A DNA stretch of 64,000 nucleotides from Aradus depressus (lineage: Eukaryota > Arthropoda > Insecta > Hemiptera > Aradidae), in assembly GCA_963662175.1 (NCBI GenBank), contig OY759216.1, positions 44,905,087 through 44,969,086 of the forward strand, read 5' to 3'. The notes beneath the pieces were generated by a model. It searched no databases, was not told the origin of the DNA, and saw only the letters and a program-made list of their open reading frames with translations. Within the stretch, counting starts at the first letter, position 1, and each line of letters starts with the position of its first letter. The position numbers and the translations under genes were made by a program. This document shows, in pieces, positions 12,351 to 23,395 of the stretch.

Positions 12351-12693
12351 TGAGGGCGCCGGTAGCTCAGTGGTATGCGTGCTTGCCTTCTGAGCTCAAG
12401 AACGTGGGTTCGAAACTCGACCGAGGTTCTTAGTTTATTTTATTTAGGTGAGATAAACTTAAGCACGCCGTCCTTCGGATGGGACGTTAAGCGTTGGTCC
12501 CTAGCTTGTACGATGTCAGGTAATCATTAAAGACCCCTGCCCTAGATGAATAAAAATTTAGGGTAGGCAAAATTTATGACTCCTAGAGTAGAGTCGAGCT
12601 CATGTCCACCAGAGTGACGAAAGAGCGCTCAGTTAGTAGGCGATATAATCTCGTAGTTAAAGTCCGGGCATGAGTCATAAACCCTAACCTAAC
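12351..12693 (+). mobile_element. SINE-A, full length
   Basis: tRNA-derived head: gggcgccggtagctcagtgg holds box A, and ggttcgaaact holds box B. A body of about 260 bp follows, with ggatgggacgttaagcg and the final cctaacctaac tail. Perfect 10-bp target-site duplications cacttatttt flank it (12341-12350, 12694-12703). This is the reference copy for the other SINE-A entries; transcription would be by RNA polymerase III and mobilisation by a LINE. Confidence 0.9.
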
Positions 12694-13127
12694 CACTTAT
12701 TTTGTTATTTCAATGTATATCGTGTTATTCATTAAGGACTACTGGAGTGTCACTGCTGGATGACAGTTGGTACTAGCCCTAATAACGAATGTGCTTGCCC
12801 AGCTCCGATGCCCCAGATGGTCCTCCGATATATGTTCTCTCCCCAACATAACCCTTTGACCCACATCACTACCCTTCCCCACCCTTAATGGCACACTTAT
12901 GTAAATTCCGCAGCTCTAGCAAGCCACTCTATAGATATTCTATTATCCTTTTTAGGACTCGACAGTATATTTCTATGGCTCAATCGATGGACGGCCCATC
13001 CCATCCTAAAAATGTATCCTTATCTTTTATTCTCTATCCCTTTATATATCCCCTTGATGTGTGCAATTGAATAAGAATGGGTCTCTGTCTACCTACATCG
13101 TCTGTTTCATGGTCAAGGATGAAACTC

Positions 13128-13270
13128 TTTTTCCCCCAGCGATACAAAGTATAGAAATTATGTAATTAGTCAAAAATTCGAACAGTTTTCAATGGAATTT
13201 CATGTTTTCCAACCTCTAGATTCCAAATATGAAAATTTATGTGAAAACAATAACTCCCGATAGAATGATT
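13128..13270 (+). repeat. CTTCCCC element, 5' fragment
   Basis: Has cccccagcgatacaaagtat and ataactcccgatagaatga, then breaks into the Jockey-like fragment. Confidence 0.65.
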
Positions 13271-13284
13271 GATTTCAGTCGTCC

Positions 13285-13435
13285 AAATCATCTTTTGAGG
13301 TCTGTGCGTTTCAGTCTGATATGAGTTGTCCAAGTTAAACGTCTGTCTAAATGAAGTCCTAGATGTCGGACAGTGTCGGATGCAGGAATGGGCTGGTTGT
13401 TAATGTAAACTGGTTGACAAGTGTTGTGAGCCAAA
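13285..13435 (-). mobile_element. Jockey-like reverse transcriptase fragment
   Basis: On the - strand the frame reads QPVYINNQPIPASDTVRHLG, then LHLDRRLTWTTHIRLKR, the conserved VKYLGLHLDRRLTW stretch of Jockey-type RTs. Only about 45 codons remain. It abuts a CTTCCCC element fragment at 13270. Confidence 0.75.
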
Positions 13436-13549
13436 GCATCCATAGAATGTAAACTGGAAATATCCTTCCTATCAAAAATATTCGTTATAACGCATACATA
13501 TTTACAGTTGGATATATTTGCAGACCGTGACATCACTTCAGTGTGGATA

Positions 13550-13564
13550 TGACGTCATTATATC
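13550..13564 (+). promoter_or_regulatory. CRE palindrome with adjacent TATA-like motif
   Basis: TGACGTCA is the full cAMP-response element consensus; TATATC follows at 13559. Both sit just upstream of the candidate exon at 13622. An 8-base palindrome alone occurs often by chance, so the call depends on that exon being real. Confidence 0.25.
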
Positions 13565-13621
13565 TCTGTAATGTTTCCAGTGTCACAGTGTTATTGTGCT
13601 AGAAAGAAAAGAGAGAGAAGG

Positions 13622-13697
13622 ATGGATGAACGATGGGAGGGGAGTTTCGTGGCTCTGCTTGCTTCATTATACGTTTCATTTTATTCAAACAATTTAG
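13622..13697 (+). CDS. Candidate first exon with signal-peptide-like start
   Basis: An ATG at 13622 opens MDERWEGSFVALLASLYVSF, then YSNNL, a short polar head and a hydrophobic core like a signal peptide. It ends in phase 1 exactly at a strong donor GTAAGT (13698). A perfect CRE palindrome TGACGTCA (13550-13557) and a TATATC lie about 60-70 bases upstream. It lies in the 28-kb Ddr intron. Phase 1 would splice in frame to the Ddr stalk exon (38087) but not to the phase-0 exon at 35876. It could also belong to a nested gene or be coincidence. Confidence 0.25.
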
Positions 13698-15259
13698 GTA
13701 AGTGATTGCAGAAAATTTAAACTAACTCGTTTTCCGAAGTGGACTCTTCACTTTAATGTGATTTCGTTCGTTGTTAGTTATCTCGAAATTTAAAAGGTCT
13801 GATTTTTTTTCATCGTTCTATTTATTTATTGTCATTATTATTATTATTTTGCTATTTGTAGTTATTTTATTACTATTTATTTCAAGTTCTCACAATATGG
13901 CTGCGATTCTCAACATACTATCAAATAAATAGTTTTCAAAACATTGGCAAATTTTGAATTTACAATAATTCTATCAAGAATTATCTTGTTCTCGGACACA
14001 CATTTTTTTTTTTTTTTGGAAACTCCGCATCGAATTTTTGATTTTACTCATAGCAGACTCATCAAAAGCAATATTTAACATTTCTAAAACTTTGCTGCAC
14101 TTTATTCCATTCTTGTAGCGAAACATAATGCAAATTCTCTGATCCATTTACCAAAACAGACGTAACCTGTTTGACAGTTGACAGCAGACTAAACATCCGG
14201 TGTGTCTAGCAATGTACAGATACTTTTCAGACATGTTTACCAACACAACAACGAAAAAATCCCACGAATCGGACTAATACAACTCGCGAAATTACAAATT
14301 TCCCGTTACTTTTTTAACATACCTCGTACAAATGACAGAACCTCAATTAATGTTCTCCATTTAGCTGCGAAACTCTGTGAATGGCGTAGGAGGCGAGAGT
14401 TGATTGGTGACAAGAGAGGTAGTGAGACTGACTTATACAAAGTGGAACACTAGAAGATAAGTGTTGATAAAGAAAATAAGTTGAAGTTAAACAATTTGGT
14501 TACACCTTGAGAAGAGAGACAAACATTGTTTTCTTTTGTGGCTGCTTTTGTCTATTGTATTCTTACAAAGAGAGAAATTGTCTGACTCAACTCTTTTCTT
14601 GTTCCAAGCTCCAACCACCAACCATAAACAATATCATTCTGACAATAACCTGTTTCTCCTTTTTTTTGTTGTTGTTTGTTTTCAATTTCTCTGGCAATTT
14701 ATCCATATTTTTCCATTTGTCTTATTATTTTCCTTATATGTTTACAAAGGCGCTGAACATTCAAGAATAACAAACTCATAACCGAGTACCGCTTTACAAC
14801 GGTCCCATCTCATATCTGAGAAAAAGAAAATACCTGTTTGCAAATTGTATAAAACAATTTTTCATAACTCTCGATTTCTTTGTGGTACTTTACTAACTGT
14901 TTTAGCAACTTCAAGCTGTTTTCATTTTTAAATGGGGCCATATTGGAGATGTCCGTCTTTTTTCAGATATAAATGCAGCTTATCTCACAAATGTTATAAA
15001 TATATATACATTTTTTCGGCTATATTCTTAACTTGAGGATTTCGTTGCTGATCTTACGGTCCAGAATTTTCCTGGAACTGTCCGATGTAGTGGGAAACTG
15101 GAAGATTAGGAAAAGTTCTTTTCAACACAAGATATATATTTAGGGAGAGCGCTTTCGGTTGTTACACCATCCTCAAATCCTTAATATGCGGATACAATAT
15201 ATATCAACAATATAACCAATTTATATATTAATACTATTATATATTATGTAAAATATATA

Positions 15260-15374
15260 TTTTGATCCGAAGGACGGCATGCTCAAGGTTTTTTCATCTT
15301 CTAGATAACGGTTTTGAACTTGTGATCATGAGCTGAGTAAGCAAGCACGCTACCTCTGAGCTATCGGCGTCCTC
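15260..15374 (-). mobile_element. SINE-A, head-end fragment
   Basis: Carries ccgaaggacggcatgctcaag and a degenerate head ending gagctatcggcgtcc. Confidence 0.6.
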
Positions 15375-15974
15375 TTTGAGTCTTGTTGATTTCCAAAGTA
15401 AGTTTGAGACAATTTCCAAAGAAAGTTTCAGACAATTTCCTACAATAATATTTACGACCGAGATGAGGGTTACAGAATCTCTCGAAAGGATATGAGTTTT
15501 ATATGAATTAGACTCGGGGAGAAAGGCATATAAAAAAAAGTCCGGTTAGTACAGGGGCGTAGCCAAAAGTTTGAGCAGGGGGTGCAAAGTTAGGCTACGG
15601 GGGTGGGGGGTATGGACTCCCGGGAGCACAGCCCGTAGTTTCCGTGGTTAGCGTTGCAGACTTTTTGTTATTAATTTGGGAGACTCGGACCTCTAGAAGC
15701 TCCCCTTGAGGTAACCACTGACTGTAATACTTAAGTTGACTTTACATGAGCAGCAAAAATGCAAAGCGCAGCAGCAGCAAATTCACGCTGTGGTTTCTCT
15801 GCTTTTAGAATTAAATGACTCACAGCCAATAGCGTGCATTTGCTGCTTCTGCGCATGTAAAATCAGCTTTAAGAGTATAAAGTATAACATAAATGACGAT
15901 TTTGAAGGAGGAAATGAAATGATATAATTCATATATATTTAAATAAATGTAATACGACTTGTTTTGTACATGTA

Positions 15975-16856
15975 CATTAGGGTGGAACGAAAATGGCCTT
16001 TTAAAATTTTTTTTAGTTATTAGTTTGGTAATAGTGGAAAAAAGTTGCCTTTTAAGTTCAAAAAGAATATAAACAAAATTGGTTGCAATACTACAACATC
16101 TTGAGGTGCCGCAAAGAGCTTAAAGTTTGTTAAAAAAATGAAAAATTTTAAACTTTGATAAATTATTTTTTATGAATTTCTCGTACATATAATGTTACAA
16201 AAGATGGTTTTAAATACATATATAAGCATTAGAATTGGAAAAAATTATTAATTATAAAATATAATAAAAATAAAAAAATATTTTGTAATGTCAAACTTTG
16301 TATTTCTTACTTCTGTATCCTTAATGATTACAAATGTTACAGCTGCAAAATGTTTGTTTCTACTTCATTGCCACATTAAACTGCTCCTTGCGGCACCTCA
16401 AGACCTACTCCAATATTTTTCATATTTTTAATTTATCTTATCTACACTAAAAGGCAACTTTTCTGCGCTATTCCAAATTAAAATTCACATAATCGAGACA
16501 CACAAAAATCTTTGAAAAAGTTCCAAAAAAGTGTGTTTTTATTAAACTTTAAGGTCCTTGCGGCACCTCAAGACGTACCCCAATATTTTTCATATTTTTT
16601 ATTTATCTTATCTACACTAGAAGGCAACTTTTCTGCGCTATTCCAAATTAAAAATCACATAATCGAGACACACAAAAATCTTTGAAAAAGTTCCAAAAAA
16701 GTGTGTTTTTATTAAACTTTAAGATCCTTGCGGCACCTCAAGACGTACTTCAATATTTTTCATATTTTTTATTTATCTTATCTACATTAAAAGGCAACTT
16801 TTCCGCGCTATTCCAAATTAAAAATCAAAAGGTGATTTTTTCGTTCCACCCTAATG
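15975..16856. mobile_element. TA-flanked MITE with long, tandemly amplified arm
   Basis: The ends are CATTAGGGTGGAACGAAAA and its inverted copy, flanked by TA on both sides (15973-15974, 16857-16858), suggesting a Tc1/mariner-like TA target. The left arm contains gaggtgccgcaaagagc (about 16102) and aaaagttgcc, inverted relative to the right arm. The right arm is repeated as 170-bp units. It lies wholly inside the hAT-like element at 15552-16964, so it is the younger insertion. No protein is encoded. Confidence 0.8.
16386..16830 (+). repeat. 170-bp tandem repeat, about 2.6 units
   Basis: Units start ccttgcggcacctcaagac at 16386, 16556 and 16726, spaced exactly 170 bp, with few differences; the last unit is partial. 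Each contains the aaaaggcaacttttc segment also present once, inverted, in the left arm of the MITE that holds them. Confidence 0.9.
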
Positions 16857-17287
16857 TACATATGTAACAGCTGATTGCTGGTTTAGGAATCAGACGCACG
16901 GGAAATTAGAACACCCTATTGGTAACTTGCAAGCAACCCATCATTTGCGCTGGCTACGCCCCTGGGTTAGTTACTATTATGAAGATTGCTGGTGTAGAGA
17001 GAAGTGACTTCAAATATAGTGGCCATTCATACAAACGTTCTTTTTATTAGTATTTATATTTTTTTATAAATCCTAAACTATTGAACTAATACTATTTATT
17101 TAACATGAGAAACACATTTGTATCTTTTGTATGTTAATTTGTGGAGGAATTAACTTCTTTTTTTTTGTTGATTACATTACAGTAGATGTCATTTAGAGGC
17201 TATGTCTGTATTCTAATGTGGTGCCATCTTGAACTTGAAACATGTATGTCTTGAAGAAGAGCTCGACTCAAATACTCTTGACTGTCG

Positions 17288-17452
17288 ATGTAATGAATGT
17301 ATTGACACAAAATTTATTATGACTCAGAAGCCACTTTGTAAGTCAAATATCGAGTTTTAGCCTAAACGGTCGATTGGCTTTTGAGGAAGCGTTACAATGT
17401 AATTTCACAATTCGTACTGGGGAAGTACATAATCGGCGATTCATCGACGTTT
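17288..17452 (+). repeat. CTTCCCC element, 3' fragment
   Basis: Has gtcgatgtaatgaatgtatt, and ends ctggggaagtacataatcgg cgattcatcgacg. Confidence 0.65.
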
Positions 17453-18351
17453 ATTAAAATAATTTTATATCCGAATTGTATTTATTTTCTGTTAGAATGA
17501 ATATTATTAGAGTGAAAGAAGTAAGTTTTGAGAGATGTGTTCGTGACAGTTAGTTGACATAATAACGATTGATTTGGTCTCTGTTGATACAGGTCTTACG
17601 GTCCACAATATTTATATCGATCGTGTACCCAAGCAACAAGTTGACAAATAAATCCATCGTCCTTCATCAAATTCTTATACTTAAGTCCATTATTCCTTTA
17701 TCCCATCGTAAGTCTAGTCAAAACATAAATATTTTTTTATTCGCCACTGAAAGGAAAGGTCTCTGCTTGTTTTTTTTTCTTGAACTTATTTTTTTTACAG
17801 ATTTTTTACTATGTAACTTACAAATATTACAGTAAGGGTTATCTAATCACACATTGGAAGGTTCCAATGGTGAAAATTCTGAAGTTGGTGTATGTATGGG
17901 AAGAAGGTATGAAACCTTGAGTGAATTAACCAAAATAGATTTCACGATTCAAACATACTAATATTTAACACGTTAAGAACAACTCTCCCCTTTTTCTATG
18001 AAGCTATTATTTCCATTTTACCCAAAATTATTTTAGTCGACAATACTTTTGAAACAATTCATCCTGTTTTACCAACAATATTTTTAGATAAGATGAGTGG
18101 AACAACATTTTAACTCACATTTTCTCCTCTCATGCTGCCATTTCGAAAATTAAAAATAGATATATTCTAGTCCTATTGTTCACAACCTTTTTATTATTAT
18201 CCCTCTCAAATGTATCTAAAAAAAAAAAGTGTTACACCCCCTCCTTCATGGGACCCTCAACATAGCATAAAATTCATACAAACCAGTGTTCTTGGATATT
18301 GTCCTATATTTCTGTTCCCCCTTCCAGAGCGCCATATTGAACAAAAATAAA

Positions 18352-18358
<7 letters not shown>

Positions 18359-18427
<69 letters not shown>
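18359..18427. repeat. (TA)n microsatellite
   Basis: About 34 uninterrupted TA dinucleotides after an A-run. The Ile-Tyr frames on the - strand come from it. Confidence 0.97.
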
Positions 18428-18429
<2 letters not shown>

Positions 18430-20119
18430 TGATGTATAAAAAATACACACATTTAAATTATTAAATGATAAAACATTAATTATATTTATTTTTCTATAAA
18501 ATCCAAGAAGCAACTGACTTAGTAAATAAATAATATGAATGCATTTTCTTTTAAAACAAATGAGTAGAAAACAAAACACGGCCATTAGTTGTTTTTGAAT
18601 TAGTGTAGAGTCGAGTTGAGGTCTGGGTTGAATGGAGACGGTCTGAGTGAAGATGGAGAGTTGTGTTTAGGCTTAAGATGTGATGAACTAAGTAGGAGTG
18701 AATTAACAATAAAATTGATCCGCAAAGAAGGTACTGTTATTTATTTATATGTACAAAATATATATGCTCAAAAATATGTAACTTAAATTTGAAGAATGGC
18801 CAAAATACAAAACAGAAAAAAGATTGAAATAGTTTTAAGAATTTAGTCTTTACGATTTTTCTTTTGATTTTTGTTTCAATGTTTAGTTTTTAATTTTATA
18901 ATGTAGATGCAAAAATTAACCTCATTATTTGTTCGCGTAAATTATATTCTATTAATTTTCCTTGTTGGCCCAGTAAGATCATTTAAAAACCTTTGGATTA
19001 GATTTAATATTATTTTTAAAAAAATTTTAAAACATAAGGCATCTCTTTAGAAACCCAAATGAACAGTTTGTTAATTGAAATTTTTTAATATATACGTGCA
19101 CGTTCTTAAGAATTGCACGTCTTAAACTTTTGATATTTTTTTAGGACCCTTTTCGGAAAAAGTGGCTTAGACCGTTTTTGCATTGAACTTTATGGTGTAT
19201 GATTACTATTAATGCCATTAACTAATATTTGTGTTATTAAAAAATATATGCAGAAAAAAAAATTATTTTATTTTCTTTAAATCGGCAATGTATAAGGTGA
19301 AGGTGAAGGTTTGACGTAGTAATGTGACACCCCACGAGAGAAACCGTAAATCCAAATCCTTGGATCTCAGACAATCAAAAGTTTATATTTACTCGTTAAA
19401 AATACAAATTTTACAATATTGGTGAAAAAGAATCATTCTCGAGAACTGATTCTCTATCGTTTATCTACATAATACTCAAATAAATATTTATTTAAGTATA
19501 CAATTAGACTGAAGGTAATGAATGGCCTAATATAAATTTGAATGAAAATTCACAATTGAAAGGTTATATACATACATATATATTATTTTTTTTCGCGACT
19601 CTAAACTTCTGCCATCACGATGGGAGTAAAAATTCTGGGGATGTGTTCATAATTTTCCTAACGTTGTGTCTTATACGTTCTTCACTTAGACTTTAGTTTT
19701 CAACCGACGGAGCCATAAAGCTATTACAGTAGGTAAATATTAAGTTAATTATATCCTTATCTTGATCTCAACTAATACCCTGGAGCTTTTAAAAAACTTA
19801 AGCACTTAAAAAAAACTAAGTATACTTCTTATGTTGAAAACTACTGATAATATGTAAGTAGTGGATATATTATAATTCTCTAGTCTGTATAAAAGCTGTA
19901 ATCGTTCTGCCTATTGTATATGCGCATAATTTCATTTCTTTACATGCTTCGTCTGAAAGATAATAATGATCTTTCAAGAAAAAAATGAAAGAAGAAAGTC
20001 CTTGTATTCTCAATGCAGTTCTTATCGTAAGAAGTATATAGTAGAATGGGGAAGCATACATATTCTATGTATATTTATTTAGATATCTATTATATATATA
20101 CCGAAATAGGTTATTTTAA
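18428..20119. other. AT-rich intron stretch
   Basis: Part of the 28-kb Ddr intron. No family member or coding segment recognised. A moderately GC-rich patch (18600-18700, purine-rich) has no assignable identity. Confidence 0.45.
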
Positions 20120-20390
20120 TTTATTTTTTAAATTTTAATATGTTGTCTTTCAATTCCTTTTTATTTATTTATTTATATTTTTTTTAATTATTATTATTAT
20201 TTTATTTATTTTTTTTTTTTTCCCTTGTCCTTATAATTAATATAAATTGTCGTCCCGAGGACCTACCACTGGGTGGCCTTCCTCTCACATGCCATTCACG
20301 CCAACGTCTCCATACCTACCAACATAGATGCTGGTTGTTGCCCCCTAGCAACAGTTGCATCTTTATGAATAAAAGCCAAAAAAAATTTAA
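20120..20390 (+). mobile_element. Possible LINE/retroposon 3' end
   Basis: T-rich tract, then a GC-richer block (20240-20350, with cccgaggacctaccactggg), then aataaaagcc and an A-run. The layout fits the 3' UTR and tail of a retroposon, but no coding sequence is present. Confidence 0.3.
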
Positions 20391-20684
20391 TATGAAAGAA
20401 AAAATAGTGAATTTAAAATGTAAGACGTATTGTTTCTTTCAGCTTTTTTATTAATATATATATAATTTTTTTTTTTCCTGCAGAAGGAATTATTTCAGTA
20501 AATCAGCTTTTCAAGCATTTTTGGAGGTATTGCCTCTCTAGGCTTTTATTTTGCATATATTTTTATAACGATGTTTCTACTGGTCAAGGCCTCAGATTTA
20601 TTGAAGATTCTTTTGGGCCGCATATTCATGGATTACTCAAAACTGGATTAGTATTTTAAAAGGAGCTCAATATCACCAGTTTCA

Positions 20685-20900
20685 AACCCTAGGCCCTTAC
20701 GTTATTTATCCGAGAGGTAAACAAACCTTGAGCACGCCGTCCTTCGGATTAAGTTAATAACGACCCTCACCCTAGGTAATAAAACTTGACTAGGCAACTT
20801 TTAGAACTCCCACTGTAGAGTTGGGCTCATGTCCATCAGAGCAACAAAGGAAAGCTCTGATAGTAGGTGATATCAGATCACACATTGAAGGGTTATAGGT
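20685..20900 (+). mobile_element. SINE-A, body fragment
   Basis: Recognisable by gcacgccgtccttcgg and by the gagttgggctcatgtccat stretch; diverged. Confidence 0.6.
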
Positions 20901-21073
20901 GAGCTATTAGTTAATCTAATGAATACACAATTCTGTTATGTAGGTTATGCTTACCCCACTACCATATTAACTCGACAAATCCATGATTTGGATGCAGATA
21001 ACCCTCTGCGCATGCTTAAAACATAAAAAAAAAAAGGAATAATTTAATACCAAGTTATTCTTATTAAATATAG

Positions 21074-21243
21074 TTAGTTATTATGACTCATGCTCGGGTT
21101 ATAACTATGAGGTCATATCGCCTACTATCAGAGCACTCTTTGAGGCTCTACAGGCTTGGGACCATCCCTTAACGTCCCTTCATTTTTTCACCACCCAGAT
21201 AAAAAACCTAAGGGCCTTCAACCGGGTTTCGAATCCGGGATTT
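21074..21243 (-). mobile_element. SINE-A, deleted copy
   Basis: Has atgaggtcatatcgcctac, then a shortened body and a degenerate B box gtttcgaatccgg. Confidence 0.6.
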
Positions 21244-21836
21244 TATTAAATATATATGTAATGTTTCGTCTGTAAAGAGATTGATCAGAAATGTATTTCA
21301 TGTTATATAAAAGCCTGATACCTTCAATACAATTTCTTCCTGTATTTATATCCTGTATCGTAATAAATCTTTAGGTGTGCTCATTTAATAGAACAATAAA
21401 AACTCTCGGTTAAAACTTTTTATTATGTTACAATCGCTACAAATCCAGAAATAATTGTTCAAGTTATTTAAACTTTCAATTAATTATTATTTTTTTGTTG
21501 GTACCTAAGACTTTCATTAGATTCTGATGGTTCGAAAAGAATGGTTGTTGAATGTTTAAATTAATAAATTCAATTAGAGAATACATAAAGAAAAGTCATT
21601 TTCTCTATTTTCCCTCTAATTTAATTTATTTATTCATTCAACCCCTTGATTATCTTTTTTTTCGACCCTATGGAGTAACTATTACAAAGCTTAGATTCCA
21701 AAAAAATTAATTTAAGGTTTAAATAAATTGAAAATATTCATAGATTTTACCATATATGTTAGCTTGAGCTTCACGGGAAAACGGCTGTACGTATATTCAT
21801 GAAATTTCATGGACCTTTCATGTATCGTCCTATGTA

Positions 21837-22182
21837 GGTTAGGTTAGGTTTAATGACTCATGCCCGGGCTTTAACTACGAGGTCATATCGCCTACTATCA
21901 GAGCGCTCTTTCGTCACTCTGGTGGACATGAGCCCGACTTTACTGTGGGAGTTCTAAATTTTGCCTACCCTAAATTTTTATTCATCTAGGGTAGGGGTCT
22001 TTAACGAGTACCTGACATCGTACAGGCTCGGGACCATCGCTTAACGTCCCATCCGAAGGACGGCGTGCTTAAGTTTATTTTACCTCCCAGATAAAATAAA
22101 CTAAGGGCCTCGGTCGGGCTACAAACCCACAACCTTGAGCTCAGAAGTCAAGCACGCATACCACTGAGCTACCGGCGCCCTC
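21837..22182 (-). mobile_element. SINE-A, full length
   Basis: Reverse orientation, tail aggttaggttaggttta at the left, tRNA-like head at the right. The 12-bp duplication tcgtcctatgta lies at 21825-21836 and 22183-22194. Confidence 0.9.
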
Positions 22183-22184
22183 TC

Positions 22185-22290
22185 GTCCTATGTAGAATAT
22201 AGGCTATGTGGCATCCCAAAACGTCCTATGTAGAATATAGGCTATGTGGTATCTCAAAACGTCTTATGTAGAATATAGGCTATGTGGCAT
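22185..22290 (+). repeat. 38-bp tandem repeat, three units
   Basis: Units start cgtcctatgtagaatatagg and gctatgtggcatc, three in a row with few changes. The SINE-A at 21837-22182 inserted in the first unit, using part of it as target duplication. Confidence 0.8.
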
Positions 22291-23395
22291 CTCTTTGAAA
22301 GGGGGCTTGTAGGAGCCCACAATTGAAATCGAGAGCTAGCTAAGTTGTGTAGCATCCTTATAAGCCCGGTTGCACTTACTAAGCATGCAGATAATGCAAC
22401 AAAAGAGCTTAAAATTAATAACATTCTTGAAGTTACTAACCAGGCAACACCTGTATAACCTGCTAGTCCCCTTTCTAATAATATAAACATTGAAAAACAA
22501 AAGTTGGTTTATTACAATTCAAGAAGGAAATTTATGAGCTATTTCCATGAGATTTATGTGGAAGAATGTGTATGTGTGGCAGTTTTCCAGCGATATAATT
22601 CTGTACAAAGCCCTTCTGTCAAGTTAAACCACATGGGTATTTTGTCACAGAGATCTCAACGTATTTGTTGGTTTTGGTGGTTCTATACCTCATTGTTATG
22701 TACGATAATGAAATATTAACACAACCCTTTGACAATTGTAAAATTAATTTGATTATATCGTCTCATGCAAATTTATTTTTGTTTTTACTTCCCCAACTAT
22801 ACGAAGTATAAAGGAAGTTATGTAATCGGTCATCTATTAATTTTCATCCAAATTGACCAGAGGGAAGGGGGGATTAAGGAGATTAAAAACTGTAATTATT
22901 AATTATTAATGAATATATCGACACAAAGTTTATTATGTGTATTCAAAACTTCATAAGGACGACACTTATCAATTTTCAGCAATATCAGTCGGAGGAAAGG
23001 TGGGATTCAGGGGACTCAATTCATGAACCCTAATAACTGCCGGTTTAATGAAGTTATCGACACAGTATTTAGTATGAGGATTATAATCAATAGTTGACTT
23101 ACATAGGGCCTTCTGAATCCTCATACTAAATATTGTGGAGATATAAATTTATTATATCGGCAGTTATTAGGGTTTTTGGCTTGAGCTTCTGTTCCTCCCT
23201 TTCCTTCTGCCAATACTGCTGAAAATTAATAAATGTCGTCCTAATGGGATTTTCAATTATGTGTCGATACATTCATTACAATGGCAGTTATCATCGTTTT
23301 TCAGTTAGGCTTCCCCCTAACCCCCCTCCCCTTTCACTGATTTAGCTGAAAATCGTTAAGTGTTGTTCTTATGGGGTTTTTGTCACACATTTTAA

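Larger units (their letters stand above)
15552..16964. mobile_element. hAT-like non-autonomous element
   Basis: Inverted ends CAGGGGCGTAGCCA (15552) and TGGCTACGCCCCTG (ending 16964) match the usual hAT TIR form. Flanking 8-mers ggttagta (15544-15551) and ggttagtt (16965-16972) form an 8-bp target-site duplication with one mismatch. The interior has a palindromic Cys/Ala-codon-like AGC-rich stretch (about 15745-15875) but no transposase. It is split by a nested TA-flanked element at 15975-16856. Confidence 0.85.

Noticed and set aside
12353..12425. tRNA gene (box A and box B present)
   Set aside because: The same head recurs with an identical downstream body and target duplications at many sites; it is the head of SINE-A.
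14202..14453. 83-codon frame ending RRRRELIGDKRGSETDLYKVEH
   Set aside because: No recognised family, no splice or promoter context; could be chance or an unidentified retroelement piece.
18246..18585. Three Ile-Tyr-repeat frames on the - strand
   Set aside because: Products of the (TA)n microsatellite.
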